A stretch of DNA of 64,000 nucleotides from Legionella gratiana (lineage in GTDB: Bacteria > Pseudomonadota > Gammaproteobacteria > Legionellales > Legionellaceae), in the NCBI RefSeq assembly GCF_001467695.1, contig NZ_LNYE01000022.1, positions 559,813-623,812 on the forward strand, written 5' to 3'. The position numbers and the translations under genes are program-made. Below are positions 31,846 through 41,158 of the stretch, piece by piece. A model generated the notes under the pieces. That model was not told the DNA's origin. It was given only the letters and a program-made list of their open reading frames with translations, and ran no database searches. Numbering within the stretch: position 1 is the first letter of the stretch; every line of letters starts with the position of its first letter.

Positions 31846-33066
31846 ATGAAAAAAAATGCAAATACTACGTTAACTTTTCATTATATAGGAATTAATAAAG
31901 CCTCTCAAAAAGTCAATGGGGATATTGAAGCTAGAAGTCTTGCTTTAGCTAAAGTAGAACTACATAGGCAAGGGATTATTATTAGTAAAATTGTCAAAAA
32001 ACGAACGCCCTTCCTTAAGCAAAAAAGCAAAAAAATCAAATCCGCAGACATCACTGTGCTCAGTCGTCAATTAGCTACAATGATTGAATCAGGCATACCT
32101 TTAGTTCAAACTTTTGATATTGTAGCAAAAGGACAAACCAACAAACGCCTCAAAGAGTTAATTGAAAACATGAAACACGATGTAGAAACTGGATTAACAC
32201 TTTCTGAAGCCTTAAAAAAACATCCGGCTCATTTTAATGATTTATTTTGCAATTTAGTCGATGCAGGGGAAAAATCAGGTTCCCTCGATATTATGTTGAA
32301 TAAAATAGCCATTTATAAAGAAAAAATAGAAACCATAAAAAAGAAAATCAAAAAAGCATTAACCTATCCAATCGCAGTGATCATTGTAGCGCTTATCGTT
32401 ACTTCTGGCTTACTGATTTTTGTTGTACCTCAATTTGAATCCTTATTTAAAGGTTTTGGTGCAGATTTACCTATGATGACGAAAACTGTAGTAAATCTCT
32501 CTAATTTTTTCCAATCCTATTGGTATCTCATTTTTGGATCATTAACTGGTAGTGTTTATGCTTTTATTTATGCAGTAAAACACTCGCCACAATTTGCTCA
32601 AAATGTAGATAGGACTCTATTAAAAATACCTGTAATCGGACCCATTATCGAAAAAGCTGCAATTGCTCGCTTTGCAAGAACATTGTCAATTACTTTCGCT
32701 GCAGGATTGCCGCTAGTTGAAGCACTTAAATCAGTTGCAGGTGCAACAGGAAATATTATTTTTGCTAAAGCAACCGATAAAATCAGGGAAGAAGTCTCAA
32801 CTGGACAACAAATAAATAAAGCGATGGCAAACACTCAATTATTTCCAAATATGGTCATTCAGATGGTTGCTATCGGTGAAGAATCAGGTACATTGGAAAG
32901 AATGCTTAGCAAGGTTGCTGATTTTTATGAAGAAGATGTTGATAATGCTGTAGACTCTCTCAGTAGTTTACTAGAACCTATAATTATGACTATTTTGGGC
33001 GTCTTAGTGGGAGGGCTTGTAGTTGCAATGTATTTGCCAATTTTCAAATTAGGGGCTGCAATATAA
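31846..33066 (+). CDS. pilC: Type IV pilus inner-membrane platform protein PilC
   Basis: Polytopic platform protein of the type IV pilus that couples PilB to pilin assembly. It contains two GspF domains (about residues 70-190 and 275-395), each ending in hydrophobic segments (for example YPIAVIIVALIVTSGLLIFVV and the C-terminal IIMTILGVLVGGLVVAMYLPIF). The PilC signatures SRQLATMIESGIPLVQ and VDAGEKSGSLD are present. An in-frame TTG at 31825 would overlap the pilB stop; the ATG at 31846 gives the usual ~406-residue length. The tight spacing indicates an operon with pilB. Confidence 0.95.
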   Translation: MKKNANTTLTFHYIGINKASQKVNGDIEARSLALAKVELHRQGIIISKIVKKRTPFLKQKSKKIKSADITVLSRQLATMIESGIPLVQTFDIVAKGQTNKRLKELIENMKHDVETGLTLSEALKKHPAHFNDLFCNLVDAGEKSGSLDIMLNKIAIYKEKIETIKKKIKKALTYPIAVIIVALIVTSGLLIFVVPQFESLFKGFGADLPMMTKTVVNLSNFFQSYWYLIFGSLTGSVYAFIYAVKHSPQFAQNVDRTLLKIPVIGPIIEKAAIARFARTLSITFAAGLPLVEALKSVAGATGNIIFAKATDKIREEVSTGQQINKAMANTQLFPNMVIQMVAIGEESGTLERMLSKVADFYEEDVDNAVDSLSSLLEPIIMTILGVLVGGLVVAMYLPIFKLGAAI

Positions 33067-33149
33067 AAACTTCTCAGTAATATAATAACGAGGCTGCTGA
33101 GAAATAAAACTATGGGATTTCAGTGTCACTTTTCTGGCGATCTCTGCAC

Positions 33150-33187
33150 GTATCAGTTCAGAGGGGTTATTCTTGCCTCTTGGTGAA
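33150..33187. repeat. Copy 1 of a short dispersed repeat (with 50101-50136)
   Basis: A segment of about 37 bases matches 50101-50136 at roughly 30 positions, ending in the shared CCTCTTGGTGAA. It can form a small hairpin (AGAGG with CCTCT). It lies in the pilC-pilD spacer. Confidence 0.45.
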
Positions 33188-33231
33188 CATCTTTTCGCGG
33201 AACACAGGCTTAATTTAGATAGGACTATTCA

Positions 33232-34089
33232 ATGGTATATGATTTAATCACTCATACATGGTTGATGTATCTTTTAATCGCCTTACTGTCACTTGCTGTA
33301 GGAAGCTTGCTTAACGTGATTATCTACCGCTTGCCTATAATGCTCGAGAGAGAATGGATGCAACAATATAATGAATTAATGGGTGTTGAGGAAGACCACC
33401 AAGAGAAGATTAATTTATTTCTCCCTAGATCATTTTGTCCTTCATGTAAGACAATGATTAAAGCATGGCAAAATATCCCCATTTTAAGTTATATTTTTTT
33501 ACGTGGGCGTTGCTATCAATGCAAAAGCAGTATTCCAATGCGTTACCCTTTAATTGAATTATTTACTATGCTTCTCTCCATATATGCAAGTTGGCATTTC
33601 GGTTTTACATTACAATTACTTTTTGCATTAATAGCCATTTGGATTTTAATTTGTTTAATTTTTATCGACTTAGATCATCAAATATTACCCGATTGTCTTA
33701 CATTAAGTTTATTGTGGTTAGGACTAATTGCCAATACTGAACATTTATTTACTCCTCTGCCTCAAGCAGTACTGAGTGCAGCAATTGCCTATATTGGAAT
33801 GTGGCTGTTTATAAAACTATTTTATTTATTCACTGGTAAAATAGGCATGGGAAATGGCGATTTTAAATTACTTGCTGCGTTTGGTGCTTGGTTTGGATGG
33901 ATATTTTTACCTTTAATCCTACTTCTTTCCTCAATTAGTGGTACAATTATTGGCCTGTTGTATTTGTATTTAAAAGATAAAACCAAGGAAACACCCATCC
34001 CTTTTGGTCCTTTTTTATGTATCAGTGGGCTAATATGTTTATTTTGGGGACAAAATATAGTGAGTTGGTACTTACATTTTTGGATGTAA
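33232..34089 (+). CDS. pilD: Prepilin peptidase/N-methyltransferase PilD
   Basis: Membrane aspartyl protease that cleaves and methylates type IV prepilins and type II secretion pseudopilins; in Legionella one PilD is known to serve both systems. The N-terminal methyltransferase domain begins VGSLLNVIIYRLP and has the zinc tetracysteine CPSC and CYQC (near residues 72-103). The catalytic aspartates lie in FIDLDHQILPD and GMGNGDFKLLA. About eight membrane segments are predicted. A spacer of 165 bases separates it from pilC. Confidence 0.95.
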   Translation: MVYDLITHTWLMYLLIALLSLAVGSLLNVIIYRLPIMLEREWMQQYNELMGVEEDHQEKINLFLPRSFCPSCKTMIKAWQNIPILSYIFLRGRCYQCKSSIPMRYPLIELFTMLLSIYASWHFGFTLQLLFALIAIWILICLIFIDLDHQILPDCLTLSLLWLGLIANTEHLFTPLPQAVLSAAIAYIGMWLFIKLFYLFTGKIGMGNGDFKLLAAFGAWFGWIFLPLILLLSSISGTIIGLLYLYLKDKTKETPIPFGPFLCISGLICLFWGQNIVSWYLHFWM

Positions 34090-34110
34090 GATAACTGAGA
34101 GAATTCATTA

Positions 34111-34869
34111 ATGCCTTATCAAATTATTCTGTTTGATTTAGACGATACTTTAATTGATTTTGCTCATTCTGAACGAATGGGATTAATGAGTATTTACAAG
34201 CAATTTTATGCAACTATGGAATACGCCATTTTTGAACATTTATATAAGGAAATCAATACTCAACTGTGGAAACAAGTTGGTAGCTCGCTGAGCTCTAGCG
34301 AAGTCCGATTGTTGCGTTTTGCACACTTGAACCAAAAACTCTCATGCGCCACGCCTATCGAAAAAATAGCAAGTGAATACGAAAGAAATCTTTGCGCCCA
34401 TGTATATTGGCTTCCACATGTTAAAGAAGCTATTGAGTTTTTGCATCAAAAAGGGCATTTTTTAGGGATTATTACAAATGGCTTTACCGAAACACAAGCA
34501 CCAAAGCAACAACAACTTGAATTATATAATTGGTTTGATTGTTATATTATTTCTAGCGAAATGGGTGTTGCTAAGCCTAATATAAAAATTTTTGAAATTG
34601 CCGTAGCAGAAATTATTAAAAAGCGACAGCATTCCATTGAAAAGCATTCCATGTTAATGGTTGGTGATTCAATTATAAGTGATGGCTATGGAGCAAAAAA
34701 TTTCGGAATTGATTTCTGTTTTATCAATAATCATTCATTAGATGCTTTGCCTCCAGAACCACCTATTAAATATAATATTAGTTCTGTTGCACATTTACCA
34801 ATTTGTATGGGCTATAAAGCTGAATATGAGATTTTTTTAAGCGCTTATAAAAAACCGATAATGGCATGA
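34111..34869 (+). CDS. HAD-superfamily phosphatase (YjjG-like nucleotidase)
   Basis: Cytosolic hydrolase of the HAD superfamily, most like YjjG, a pyrimidine nucleotidase that dephosphorylates noncanonical nucleotides. Motif I is FDLDDTLIDF (nucleophile and acid Asp), motif II ITNG, motif III lysine in VAKPN, and motif IV VGDSIISDGYGAKN. The helical cap lies between motifs I and II. It follows pilD by 21 bases and may be the last gene of that transcript, but has no obvious pilus role. Confidence 0.85.
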   Translation: MPYQIILFDLDDTLIDFAHSERMGLMSIYKQFYATMEYAIFEHLYKEINTQLWKQVGSSLSSSEVRLLRFAHLNQKLSCATPIEKIASEYERNLCAHVYWLPHVKEAIEFLHQKGHFLGIITNGFTETQAPKQQQLELYNWFDCYIISSEMGVAKPNIKIFEIAVAEIIKKRQHSIEKHSMLMVGDSIISDGYGAKNFGIDFCFINNHSLDALPPEPPIKYNISSVAHLPICMGYKAEYEIFLSAYKKPIMA

Positions 34870-34907
34870 TCCATGAAGCCTAAAAAACAAACTTTTAGAG
34901 GATTAAT

Positions 34908-36110
34908 ATGGATATTAATTTAACAGTTTTTGCTGCACCTATTTTCTTAATTTTAATTGGTGTTGAATTGTTCTTTGCTTATTACAAAAAAACAAACGCC
35001 TTTCAATTCAATGATTCTATAAATAACCTAAGCAGCGGTATTTTGGAAGAGATTGCATCATTACCAGTCAGAGGGTTAATTATTTTTAGTTACTATTATT
35101 TATACGAACACCATGCCTATTTCCATATTAGTTCCGACTCCATTATCGCTTGGTTTATACTCTGGCTTGGTGTTGATTTCTGTTATTATTGGTTTCATCG
35201 CACAAGCCATCGTTGTACTTTTTTTTGGATAGGTCATTCAGTCCATCACCAAAGTGAATATTACAATTTAACAGTTGCATTACGTCAGGGTTATTTCCAG
35301 ACATTGACCTCTTGGGTTTTTTATCTACCTTTGGCCTTAATTGGTTTTCCCACCTCGATGTTTGTTACCGTAGCTTCCTTAAATACTATTTATCAATTTT
35401 GGATTCATACTCAATCCATAAAAAAAATGGGATGGTTTGAAACAATATTTAATACCCCTTCTCACCATCGAGTACATCATGGTATAAACCCACAATATAT
35501 AGATAAAAATTATGCGGGAAGTTTGATTATTTGGGATAAGATGTTTGGAACCTTCGAACCTGAAAATACTCCTGCTGAATATGGTGTTACTGAGCCTTTA
35601 GATTCATGGAATCCTTTTTATGCCAATGTCAAAGTCATCAACGATGTTTTATATTACGGTAGGGGCTTAAAAAATAAACTGGATATCACTCGCGCCTTTT
35701 TTATGCCCCCGGAGTGGATTCTTAATCGCTTAAAACATCAACAATCCACCGTTTCAAAAAAAATAATCGTTCAAAAAAGTAACCAATCTCCTCGATTATA
35801 CATGCTTTTAAACATTGCATTTGCGATTATTTTATATGGATATTTATCTTTTATTTTTAATCCACATTCAACCATCTCATGGTTAATTGGATTATTAATC
35901 TTATCTACCCTTTACGAACTTGGAGCGATAGCTAATGGTAAACAGATCATTATCGTACAGTGTTTACGAGCCCTACTCGTCTTTTTTATTCTAATCTTGA
36001 CCAAGAACAGTCTATTTATTTCATTAGGATTAGGCATATTATTTTTCTTAATCAATCAGCTATTATCTTCCATAATCTCTTTGAACTATAAATTCCAGCA
36101 ATTAAATTAA
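34908..36110 (+). CDS. Fatty acid hydroxylase/sterol desaturase family membrane protein
   Basis: Di-iron membrane oxygenase of the fatty acid hydroxylase superfamily. The histidine clusters are WFHRTSHR, HSVHHQSEYYN and SHHRVHHG, spread over about residues 96-194, which is the expected eight-or-more histidine set. Membrane segments flank them, and a C-terminal extension of about 120 residues adds four more hydrophobic segments. The size and the extension resemble alkylglycerol monooxygenase-like bacterial proteins, but the lipid substrate is unknown. AGAGGA upstream supports the ATG. Confidence 0.82.
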   Translation: MDINLTVFAAPIFLILIGVELFFAYYKKTNAFQFNDSINNLSSGILEEIASLPVRGLIIFSYYYLYEHHAYFHISSDSIIAWFILWLGVDFCYYWFHRTSHRCTFFWIGHSVHHQSEYYNLTVALRQGYFQTLTSWVFYLPLALIGFPTSMFVTVASLNTIYQFWIHTQSIKKMGWFETIFNTPSHHRVHHGINPQYIDKNYAGSLIIWDKMFGTFEPENTPAEYGVTEPLDSWNPFYANVKVINDVLYYGRGLKNKLDITRAFFMPPEWILNRLKHQQSTVSKKIIVQKSNQSPRLYMLLNIAFAIILYGYLSFIFNPHSTISWLIGLLILSTLYELGAIANGKQIIIVQCLRALLVFFILILTKNSLFISLGLGILFFLINQLLSSIISLNYKFQQLN

Positions 36111-36321
36111 ATATTACTCCTAATTTCTGATCAATCAAACACTAGAACTAAGTATTATTTCAGCATATTTTTCAGGAGCTGATTTTTCATCCAAACCCAA
36201 CTCCTCTTTTAAGAGTGACCGTTGCCGAATTCCAGAAAATTTTAGGAACACACCTCAACTCAATATCCACTTAAATTAACGTGAGTTATTTAACTTCCCA
36301 GCTCACTTCCAATCCTTAAGT

Positions 36322-36522
36322 TTATACGAGTGGATTTTTAGGCACTGCTGGCGGTGGTGGTGACGGAGAAAAGAAATAGACCATAAGTAATATCAAAAAA
36401 ACAATCGAAGAGATATAAAAAACCATTTTTGCATGACGTATTGCTGTTGGATCTGTTCCTTTATATCCCAAATATCCTGAAACAATAGCTATAACTAAAA
36501 AAATAAAAATTCCTGTTAACAT
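36322..36522 (-). CDS. Small membrane protein, DUF1328-like
   Basis: A 66-residue protein with two hydrophobic helices (about 3-19 and 31-50) separated by a short loop, then a proline-rich tail (SPSPPPPAVPKNP). The pattern of a first helix ending in GYLGYKG and a second helix led by AKMVFYISSIVF recalls the DUF1328/YtjA family, whose members are often stress-induced. It is an isolated minus-strand gene with plausible binding-site sequence (AGGAACGATG) before the ATG. Confidence 0.6.
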   Translation of the reverse strand: MLTGIFIFLVIAIVSGYLGYKGTDPTAIRHAKMVFYISSIVFLILLMVYFFSPSPPPPAVPKNPLV

Positions 36523-36812
36523 TTCATCGTTCCTTTTTCTCAGAATTTAAGGTAACCCTTTGCTTTATTTAACAAGTATTCCTTTTTAATATAGTTGATT
36601 TTTAGGAAATTTCTATTCATAAATCCTGATGCCAAATGAGCTCCCATATGATTCTTCTGCCCATTATGGTTTTATATACTATACTTAAAATAGTGATGAG
36701 ATTATTTCTTTATCGTTCTTCCGCAATCAATTGCGGTTTAAAATTAGAAGCACTTAACCCAAGATGTGCGTATAACATAAAACTAAAACAACGATTACTT
36801 TGGGGAGATCTT

Positions 36813-37262
36813 ATGAGAGTTGGAGAATACTGTAACAGGGATGTAGTGGTAATCAATTGCAATGAATCGGTCAAGAACGCTGCTGAACTCATGCGCCACT
36901 ACCATGTAGGTGATTTAGTTTTACTCGAAAAACAAAATAACCTAAAAATACCAATCGGTATCGTCACTGATCGTGATTTAGTCATCGAAGTCATGGCGGC
37001 CGGTGTATCCCCCGAATCGCTCCTCATTCGAGATATTGTTACTGAACCTTTTAACAGTGTATTTGAAAACGACAGCTTATTCGATGCCTTAGAAATAATG
37101 CATTCAAAAAAAATACGTCGTCTCCCTGTTATTAACAATGACAAAGCACTGGTAGGAATTATTACTCTGGATGATTTTATTGAAATTCTAGCTGAAACCA
37201 CAGCTAAAGCAGTTGATGTAATTAAATTTCAACAACAAAAAGAAGCAAAACAAAGAAACTAG
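36813..37262 (+). CDS. CBS-domain protein
   Basis: A small cytosolic protein consisting of a tandem CBS pair (a Bateman module) of about 149 residues, likely to sense adenosine nucleotides or similar ligands. The first CBS domain contains NAAELMRHYHVGDLVLLE and PIGIVTDRDLVIEV; the second has DALEIMHSKKIRRLPVINNDKALVGIITLDDFIEIL. The ATG at 36813 is preferred because GGGGAG sits just upstream; an in-frame ATG at 36636 would add 59 residues with no domain and no binding site. The HPF-like gene starts 53 bases after the stop, suggesting a stress or stationary-phase pair. Confidence 0.85.
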   Translation: MRVGEYCNRDVVVINCNESVKNAAELMRHYHVGDLVLLEKQNNLKIPIGIVTDRDLVIEVMAAGVSPESLLIRDIVTEPFNSVFENDSLFDALEIMHSKKIRRLPVINNDKALVGIITLDDFIEILAETTAKAVDVIKFQQQKEAKQRN

Positions 37263-37314
37263 TTTAACAAATGACATACATCATGATTTGTATGTGAGAT
37301 AAGGAGTTATATAA

Positions 37315-37869
37315 ATGAACAATTCAGTACATTTTCCTATACAAATAATATTTAATAATTTGAAGCCTTCTACAGCCATTGAAAATTGTGCCTATAAACA
37401 CGCCCAAAAATTAGGAAAATACTTTGACCGTATTTTGAGTTGCAAAGTAAGTATTGAAACACATCATCACCATAATAAAGGAAAAATCTATCACATTCGT
37501 GTCGATCTTATTGTACCGGGTGCAGAATTAGTAGCTAACCGTGATCTCCCCGAAAATCACGCACATGAAGATGTTTATGTTGCGATAAGAGATGCCTTTC
37601 TTGCTATGACACGTCAACTAAAAAAATATATTCATAAACAACGAGGAGAAGTAAAATACCATGAAACTCCCCCTGAAGGCCGTATTCGCGAAATTGCTCC
37701 TATAGCGGATTATGGATTTATTGAAACCATTGATGGCAGAAGGCTTCGCTTTACCAGCAAAAGCGTAATCGATTATGATTTCGATAAATTAGAAGTAGGT
37801 TTGCGAGTATCCTTTATTGAAGCAATGAGTAATGATGGTCCTGCAGCAAGCACTGTCTACGTTAAGTAA
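37315..37869 (+). CDS. HPF/RaiA-type protein with C-terminal cold-shock-like domain
   Basis: The N-terminal ~105 residues match the ribosome hibernation/RaiA fold (PIQIIFNNLKPSTAIENCAYKHAQKLGKYFDRI through HAHEDVYVAIRDAFLAMTRQLKKYI). Residues about 118-184 resemble a cold-shock/S1-like nucleic acid binding domain (GRIREIAPIADYGFI, VGLRVSFIEAM). Canonical long HPF has a different C-terminal dimerisation domain, so this is a distinct architecture. AAGGAG eight bases before the ATG supports the start. It lies behind the CBS gene. A role on ribosomes or RNA in stress is inferred from domains. Confidence 0.82.
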   Translation: MNNSVHFPIQIIFNNLKPSTAIENCAYKHAQKLGKYFDRILSCKVSIETHHHHNKGKIYHIRVDLIVPGAELVANRDLPENHAHEDVYVAIRDAFLAMTRQLKKYIHKQRGEVKYHETPPEGRIREIAPIADYGFIETIDGRRLRFTSKSVIDYDFDKLEVGLRVSFIEAMSNDGPAASTVYVK

Positions 37870-37877
37870 CGTGAGTT

Positions 37878-37911
37878 CGACATAAAAGGCATAGACATGC
37901 CCTTTATGTCG
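37878..37911. terminator. Stem-loop after the HPF-like gene
   Basis: CGACATAAA...GGCAT pairs with ATGCC...TTTATGTCG around an AGAC loop, giving a stem of about 14 bp with one mismatch, starting nine bases after the stop. There is no strong T-run. The flanking GTGAGTTCG resembles the end of the 28890 element, so it may instead be a dispersed palindrome. Confidence 0.5.
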
Positions 37912-38071
37912 CTAACACTTCAAAACTATTACCATTCACTTTCTAACAAAATTTCCCTTTGAATTTTTACATTAAACTTACAATAAAAATCAAAAATAAA
38001 CGGCGAACTTTAGATTAGGGAAATAGATAATGATATGATTGCTCCATTTTAAATCCCAATTAGGTTTCTTC

Positions 38072-38989
38072 ATGGATAAAAATTTTGGTGCCATTTATGT
38101 AACTAAACCTGAATTTCTTTCGATACTTTGTGAAGAATTAAATGATGTTTTACTTGTTACTGAAGATCTCGTTTTTTCCTCTCAAAAAAAACTTAATATT
38201 TGCTTCGCGCAAGATATTTGGTTAGAACCAGAAATTGCAACATTTCAATCTATTTCAGAAGCAGCAAAAATACTTCGCCAAGCTGGAAAACTTTGGTATT
38301 TACACCCTATTTCTCATATACGACGCTCACGGTTAATTGAAAAACAATTACGCCAATGCCCACCCCTAGATCGTCATTTTCCTATTGAAGAAAAAATTCC
38401 ATCCATAGGTGCTTTCAGTTTATTAGATAAAAATACATTAATATATAGTACAAGAAGACTAAAAAAGTGGCCTCAAGGTAAATGCTATTTTATTGAAGAT
38501 AAAATTAATCCACCTAACCGAGCTTATTTAAAATTATGGGAAGCACTCACTTTATTAGGAAAATCTCCAAAACCAGGTGATAACACTTTAGACTTGGGTG
38601 CTTCCCCTGGGGGATGGACTTATGTCATGCAATCCTTAGGCACCACAGTGACTGCTGTAGATAAAGCACCTCTTGATCCTAAAATTGCACAATTACCACG
38701 TGTTAACTATTTACAACAAAGTGCTTTTGCCATAGAACCAATGCAATTAGAGCAAAATTATGATTGGGTCTTGTCAGACGTAGCTTGTTACCCAGATCGC
38801 GCTTATGCACTTATTATGAAATGGATAGAGTCAGGAAAAGCAAAACAAATGATTTTTACTATAAAATTACAAGGAAAAATAAATCCATCCACAATCCAAG
38901 AGTTTCAATCGATACCCAACTCCTATATCACCAACATGTTTTATAATAAACATGAAGCTACTTTTTTTTATCCTTTTCAGTCAATATGA
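38072..38989 (+). CDS. FtsJ-type 2'-O-methyltransferase, RlmM-like
   Basis: SAM-dependent methyltransferase resembling RlmM, which methylates C2498 of 23S rRNA. The Rossmann core carries the SAM motif DLGASPGGWTYVM, then VTAVDKAPLD and a DWVLSDVACYPDRA segment, with the catalytic Lys in FTIKLQGK. The N-terminal ~150 residues would be the RNA-binding THUMP-like part. The ATG at 38072 has TAGG in front of it; the upstream in-frame TTG at 38039 is less likely. At about 305 residues it is shorter than E. coli RlmM (~366), so the exact target is uncertain. Confidence 0.8.
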   Translation: MDKNFGAIYVTKPEFLSILCEELNDVLLVTEDLVFSSQKKLNICFAQDIWLEPEIATFQSISEAAKILRQAGKLWYLHPISHIRRSRLIEKQLRQCPPLDRHFPIEEKIPSIGAFSLLDKNTLIYSTRRLKKWPQGKCYFIEDKINPPNRAYLKLWEALTLLGKSPKPGDNTLDLGASPGGWTYVMQSLGTTVTAVDKAPLDPKIAQLPRVNYLQQSAFAIEPMQLEQNYDWVLSDVACYPDRAYALIMKWIESGKAKQMIFTIKLQGKINPSTIQEFQSIPNSYITNMFYNKHEATFFYPFQSI

Positions 38990-39049
38990 ACTTTTGAACT
39001 TCTAAAACATCAGCTGAATCAAACAAATTTCGTTTTAGGCTGTAGTAAC

Positions 39050-39907
39050 CTAGTCCTTACCAATTTCCTCAATAGCTTTTAATGAATCAGGAGAAAGCTC
39101 GAATGAGTCTAAATCTAAATCTTCACGCATGTGCAATTGGGAACTTGTACCAGTGAGTGGCAGAATTTTTAGTTGCAGAGCAAATCGAAAAATAATTTGT
39201 GCTCTTGTTTTTTGATATTGTTGAGCAAGCTTTTGCATTGTATCCGTGAACAAATAAGACTGATTTGCTGTAAGTAAGGAAAATGCTTGATAAATTATCC
39301 CATGCTTTTCGCAAAACAAACGAATGGATAAATCCCATTGAGTATTGGCAAAGCATCGATTTTGTACAAATGAAGGTTTAACAGCAGCATACTTATAGAG
39401 CGCTTCAAGTTGTGCCAAATTAACATTCGAAATACCTAATAACCTAACTTTCCCTTGATGGAATAAATCCTCCATAGCAGACCAAATCTCTAAATCATCT
39501 TGGACAAGCTCTGAATAATAAGATGGGCCATGAAGAATATAAGAATCTATATAATCGGTCTGCAAATGTTTTAGCGAACTTGTAATCGATTGATTAACTT
39601 GGTTTTTATAGGAATCCCTTTCATCATATGGCTTACGATGATCTTGACTGGATGCTTGAGTAAATTTTGTTTGTAAAAAAAGTTCCGTGCGCTTTTTTCC
39701 ACTGATTTTTAAAAATTGTTGAATTCCAAGCCCTACCCCTTCTTCAAAGTAATGCTTGCGTTGGTTTGCAGTATCAATTCCAGTAAATCCATTTTGTAAT
39801 GCTTGATAGGTAAGTTCTTGAGTGCGCTCTTCTTTCCAAGCAGTTCCATATAAAAATGGAGGAATAATAGTATTGTGCAATGAGTGTTCCCAGGATTCAA
39901 GCAGCAT
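39050..39907 (-). CDS. Aldo/keto reductase
   Basis: NADPH-dependent oxidoreductase with the (beta/alpha)8 AKR fold. Visible are TGIDTANQRKHYFEEGVG (with the conserved Asp and a position where most AKRs have Tyr), the LFLQTKF strand with the catalytic Lys, YIDSYILHGP with the active-site His, and GISNVNLAQLEAL. Most AKRs have DTAxxYxNE; here the segment reads DTANQRKHYFEE, so the catalytic Tyr is shifted or supplied by HYFEE. The 285 residues fit the family. It stands alone. The substrate is unknown. Confidence 0.85.
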   Translation of the reverse strand: MLLESWEHSLHNTIIPPFLYGTAWKEERTQELTYQALQNGFTGIDTANQRKHYFEEGVGLGIQQFLKISGKKRTELFLQTKFTQASSQDHRKPYDERDSYKNQVNQSITSSLKHLQTDYIDSYILHGPSYYSELVQDDLEIWSAMEDLFHQGKVRLLGISNVNLAQLEALYKYAAVKPSFVQNRCFANTQWDLSIRLFCEKHGIIYQAFSLLTANQSYLFTDTMQKLAQQYQKTRAQIIFRFALQLKILPLTGTSSQLHMREDLDLDSFELSPDSLKAIEEIGKD

Positions 39908-40017
39908 GATTTTTACCTTTGTAATTGATAATAAGTAATATCCTTTATAGTATTCTTTAAAGAGAATAAATCAATGACATTCTTCCTCCTGGGAAATGAA
40001 CAAATAGGGATCAAATT

Positions 40018-40887
40018 ATGAAAATTACTTTAATAGGACTTGGTAAAATGGGTTCCGTTTTAGCGGATCGCTTATTAGCAGCTAATTTTGATTTAACCGT
40101 ATTTAATCGTACGAAAGAAAAAATGCTCCCCTTAATTGAAGCTGGAGCACGGGGGGCAGAAACTCTAGAAGATGCAGTTAAAGAAGCTAAAATAATTATC
40201 ACATGCCTTCTCGATGATCATGCTGTTTTTGAGACTGTTAAACACTTTGTCCCTTTACTGCAACCTCATGCGATACATGTTGGAACTTCAACCATATTGC
40301 CAGAAACTTCGAAAAAACTTCTTAATCTTCATCAAGAACATGGCAGCATTTACATTGCAGCTAATGTTTTGGGGGTTCCTAAAGCTGCAGCACGAGGTGA
40401 ACTCACGACAATTGTTGCAGGTTCAGACGAGGTAATTGAAGAATGTAAACCTATATTTGCATCCTATTCAATAAAAGTCATTCCTGTAGGGACACAGCCT
40501 TTTCAAGCCAATGTGGTCAAAATATGCATGAATTATTTTCTGGTCACTGCAATAGAAACCATGGGTGAACTCTATACTTTTGCGGAAAAAAGCCAAGTTA
40601 ATCCTTCTATTCTGAACACCCTATTTCATGCAGTATTTGCCCATCCAGCATTTCAGCTTTATGTTGATAAAATTAACCAACGAGATTTTGATGATGTAAA
40701 TTTTGATATTAAAGGAGGATTTAAAGACTTAAACTTATTTCAACAAGCTTTTGCTAATGCAGGAGTTGTTCCTGAAATGGCGAATATTATCAAAGATAAG
40801 TTTATTATTGCTTTAGCACATCATATGGAACATAAAGATTGGAGTGCCATCACTGAAATCACACGTATGCTGGCTAACCTTCATTAA
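40018..40887 (+). CDS. NAD(P)-dependent beta-hydroxyacid dehydrogenase family protein
   Basis: Member of the 3-hydroxyisobutyrate/6-phosphogluconate dehydrogenase-like superfamily. The N-terminal Rossmann motif is IGLGKMGSVLADRLL, followed by FNRTKEK (Arg suggests NADP preference). The substrate-binding DGPVSGG-type motif is altered to ANVLGVPKAAARGEL. The catalytic Lys is in VVKICMNYFLV (normally KxxNN). At 289 residues it has normal length. AGGGA precedes the ATG. The altered substrate motif suggests the imine-reductase/GLYR-like side of the family; the substrate is unknown. Confidence 0.82.
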   Translation: MKITLIGLGKMGSVLADRLLAANFDLTVFNRTKEKMLPLIEAGARGAETLEDAVKEAKIIITCLLDDHAVFETVKHFVPLLQPHAIHVGTSTILPETSKKLLNLHQEHGSIYIAANVLGVPKAAARGELTTIVAGSDEVIEECKPIFASYSIKVIPVGTQPFQANVVKICMNYFLVTAIETMGELYTFAEKSQVNPSILNTLFHAVFAHPAFQLYVDKINQRDFDDVNFDIKGGFKDLNLFQQAFANAGVVPEMANIIKDKFIIALAHHMEHKDWSAITEITRMLANLH

Positions 40888-40925
40888 ACTTAAAGATTCT
40901 TCATAAATCAGAGCGGCGTCACGGA

Positions 40926-40945
40926 TCCCGCGGACACTCGCGGGA
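40926..40945. repeat. GC-rich palindrome
   Basis: TCCCGCG pairs with CGCGGGA around a six-base loop, about 40 bases after the dehydrogenase stop. It is much more GC-rich than its surroundings and has no T-run. It could be a weak terminator or a REP-like unit. Confidence 0.45.
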
Positions 40946-41158
40946 CCTCGAGACTTAATGATTAATTAACTTTCAAACCAAAGCAAATAAAATTAAACTT
41001 TTACACCCAATAGCCTCCATTTTAGAAGTAAAAAATAATTCAACTTATTGTATTTCGTACTAAATTCAATCTTTTCATTTCATTATCTAGAAATTACTTA
41101 ATATAATGAATATCCTAAAGAAAAAACTGTTGGTATAAATTGTTACTAGGAATAATTG

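Noticed and set aside
36636..36812. N-terminal 59-residue extension of the CBS-domain gene
   Set aside because: It has no binding site at the upstream ATG and no domain, while a strong GGGGAG precedes the inner ATG at 36813.
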